A stretch of 6,111 nucleotides of DNA from Gemmatimonadaceae bacterium (lineage in GTDB: Bacteria > Gemmatimonadota > Gemmatimonadetes > Gemmatimonadales > Gemmatimonadaceae). The position numbers were made by a program, and so were the translations under genes. The stretch lies in contig JADGGM010000207.1 of NCBI GenBank assembly GCA_019689955.1, forward strand, positions 1 through 6,111, in the 5' to 3' direction. Under the pieces are notes generated by a model. It worked only from the letters and a program-made list of their open reading frames with translations, did not search any database and was not told the DNA's origin. Positions 5,382 through 6,111 of the stretch are shown in pieces (the first letter of the stretch is position 1; each line of letters begins with the position of its first letter).

Positions 5382-6111
5382 TCATTCTCCGCTCGACTTC
5401 TCTCCTCTCGCTCGGGCGCCACCCCGCCGCCGGGGGGCGCGGCCGGTACGCTGGCCAGGCGGGAAAGTCCGCTTGCGCGTCAGCGAAGCGTCACCGGCAG
5501 CGCGGCGCGCGCGCGGAGGGCGGGGCGCTGCCGAGCGCGGCGACGCGCGCCGGGGGCGCGGCGTGCCGGGGTGCTCGCGGAGGTACCGCGCCACGACCGC
5601 GATGTCGGCGAAGAACGCGGCGCGGGCCCGCTCGTGCGCGTCCGGCGGGGCGCGCAGCACGGCCGAGGGGTGCACGGTCGCGAAGACCTCCTCGGCCCAC
5701 TCCGGCGCGATCGGCTCACCACGGTGCTGCGTCACCCGGAACGCTTTCCCGAGAAGAGACTGCGCCGCCGTCGCACCCAGGCAAACGATCACCCGCGGAT
5801 GCACCAGCGCGATCTCCTGTTCCAGCCACGGGCGGCACGCGCGTACCTCCCGGTCCGCCGGCTTCTTGTGGATCCGGCGCCCGCTACGCTCGTCGCGCTC
5901 CCACTTGAAATGCTTCACCGCGTTCGTCACGTAGACCGTGGAGCGGTCGATCCCCGCCGCCGCCAGCGCATCATCCAGGAGCCGCCCCGCCGGGCCCACG
6001 AAGGGGCGCCCGATCCGGTCCTCCTGATCCCCCGGCTGCTCGCCGACGAACATCACCTCGGCGTGCGCCGGCCCCTCGCCGAACACGGTCCGCGTCCCAA
6101 CCGCCCACAAG
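5382..6111 (-). CDS. udgX: UdgX-family uracil-DNA binding protein (UDG superfamily), N-terminus cut by window edge
   Basis: UdgX proteins are relatives of family 4 uracil-DNA glycosylases that excise uracil and become covalently linked to the DNA through a histidine. About 240 residues are visible; the start and the first Cys pair of the iron-sulfur site lie beyond 6111. Motifs in order are GTRTVFGEGPAHAEVMFVGE, then GEQPGDQED (23-31 of the visible part), GRPFVGPAGRLLDDAL, YVTNAVKHFKW, the loop RRIHKKP whose His (codon 5870-5868) aligns with the covalent-bond histidine His109 of mycobacterial UdgX, ACRPWLEQEI, VCLGATAAQSLLG, and the HPSAVLR loop. At the place where family 4 has a Cys ligand (VKC) this protein has VKH, a UdgX trait by my alignment. 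The last 60 residues form a tail with 19 Lys/Arg and many Pro and Ala. An apparent TTG start at 6110 falls inside the conserved domain and is not real. Confidence 0.92.
   Translation of the reverse strand, partial: LWAVGTRTVFGEGPAHAEVMFVGEQPGDQEDRIGRPFVGPAGRLLDDALAAAGIDRSTVYVTNAVKHFKWERDERSGRRIHKKPADREVRACRPWLEQEIALVHPRVIVCLGATAAQSLLGKAFRVTQHRGEPIAPEWAEEVFATVHPSAVLRAPPDAHERARAAFFADIAVVARYLREHPGTPRPRRASPRSAAPRPPRARRAAGDASLTRKRTFPPGQRTGRAPRRRGGARARGEKSSGE

Noticed and set aside
5219..5422. Upstream extension of the M48 reading frame to 5422
   Set aside because: The added 68 residues are Arg/Pro-rich and overlap the end of udgX. The ATG at 5218 has a perfect AGGAGG and a proper lipoprotein signal.
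6108..6110. TTG as start codon of the UdgX gene
   Set aside because: The codon falls inside the conserved domain just before the TVFGEG motif. The family has an N-terminal Cys-x2-Cys segment upstream, so the gene continues past the window.
1..6111. CRISPR array, insertion sequence, tRNA or rRNA gene, toxin-antitoxin or phage-defence system
   Set aside because: No spaced direct repeats, terminal inverted repeats, transposase motifs or RNA gene sequence could be seen. All six genes fit housekeeping or secreted-enzyme families.

Overview
This window is very GC-rich and densely coded, and it reads as an ordinary bacterial chromosome. There are no mobile elements, tRNA or rRNA genes, or CRISPR repeats. 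The mix of genes (an RlmL-type RNA methylase, a short AlkA-like glycosylase, secreted metalloproteases with lipobox signals, and a UdgX-type uracil-DNA binding protein), together with the codon use, suggests an environmental Gram-negative of the Gemmatimonadota kind. That assignment is inference; nothing in the window proves the taxon.

Layout: (1) On the minus strand, positions 1510 down to 1 hold a two-gene overlapping unit. A DNA-3-methyladenine glycosylase II-like protein (HhH-GPD fold) comes first. A THUMP-domain, SAM-dependent RNA methyltransferase follows, and it runs off the left edge of the window. (2) A divergent intergenic gap of about 110 bp (1511-1619) separates this unit from a plus-strand pair. 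The first plus gene is an exported protein of unknown function, possibly of the LmeA/TULIP (lipid-binding) type. The second, joined by a GTGA stop/start overlap, is an M30-like zinc metallopeptidase lipoprotein. (3) Converging on that pair, on the minus strand, is an M48-family zinc metallopeptidase lipoprotein (4406-5218). Upstream of it, also on minus, is the 3' part of a UdgX-family gene that enters from the right edge.

The genes fall into two themes. One is nucleic-acid maintenance: alkylated-base excision, uracil-DNA binding, and rRNA methylation. The other is envelope proteostasis or secretion: two lipoprotein metalloproteases and an exported partner protein. I see no single new multi-gene system. 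The most notable points are the UdgX protein with its covalent-trap His motif, the Arg/Lys-rich C-terminal tails on both DNA glycosylase-fold proteins, a probable leaderless promoter for the AlkA-like gene, and the coupled secreted pair.
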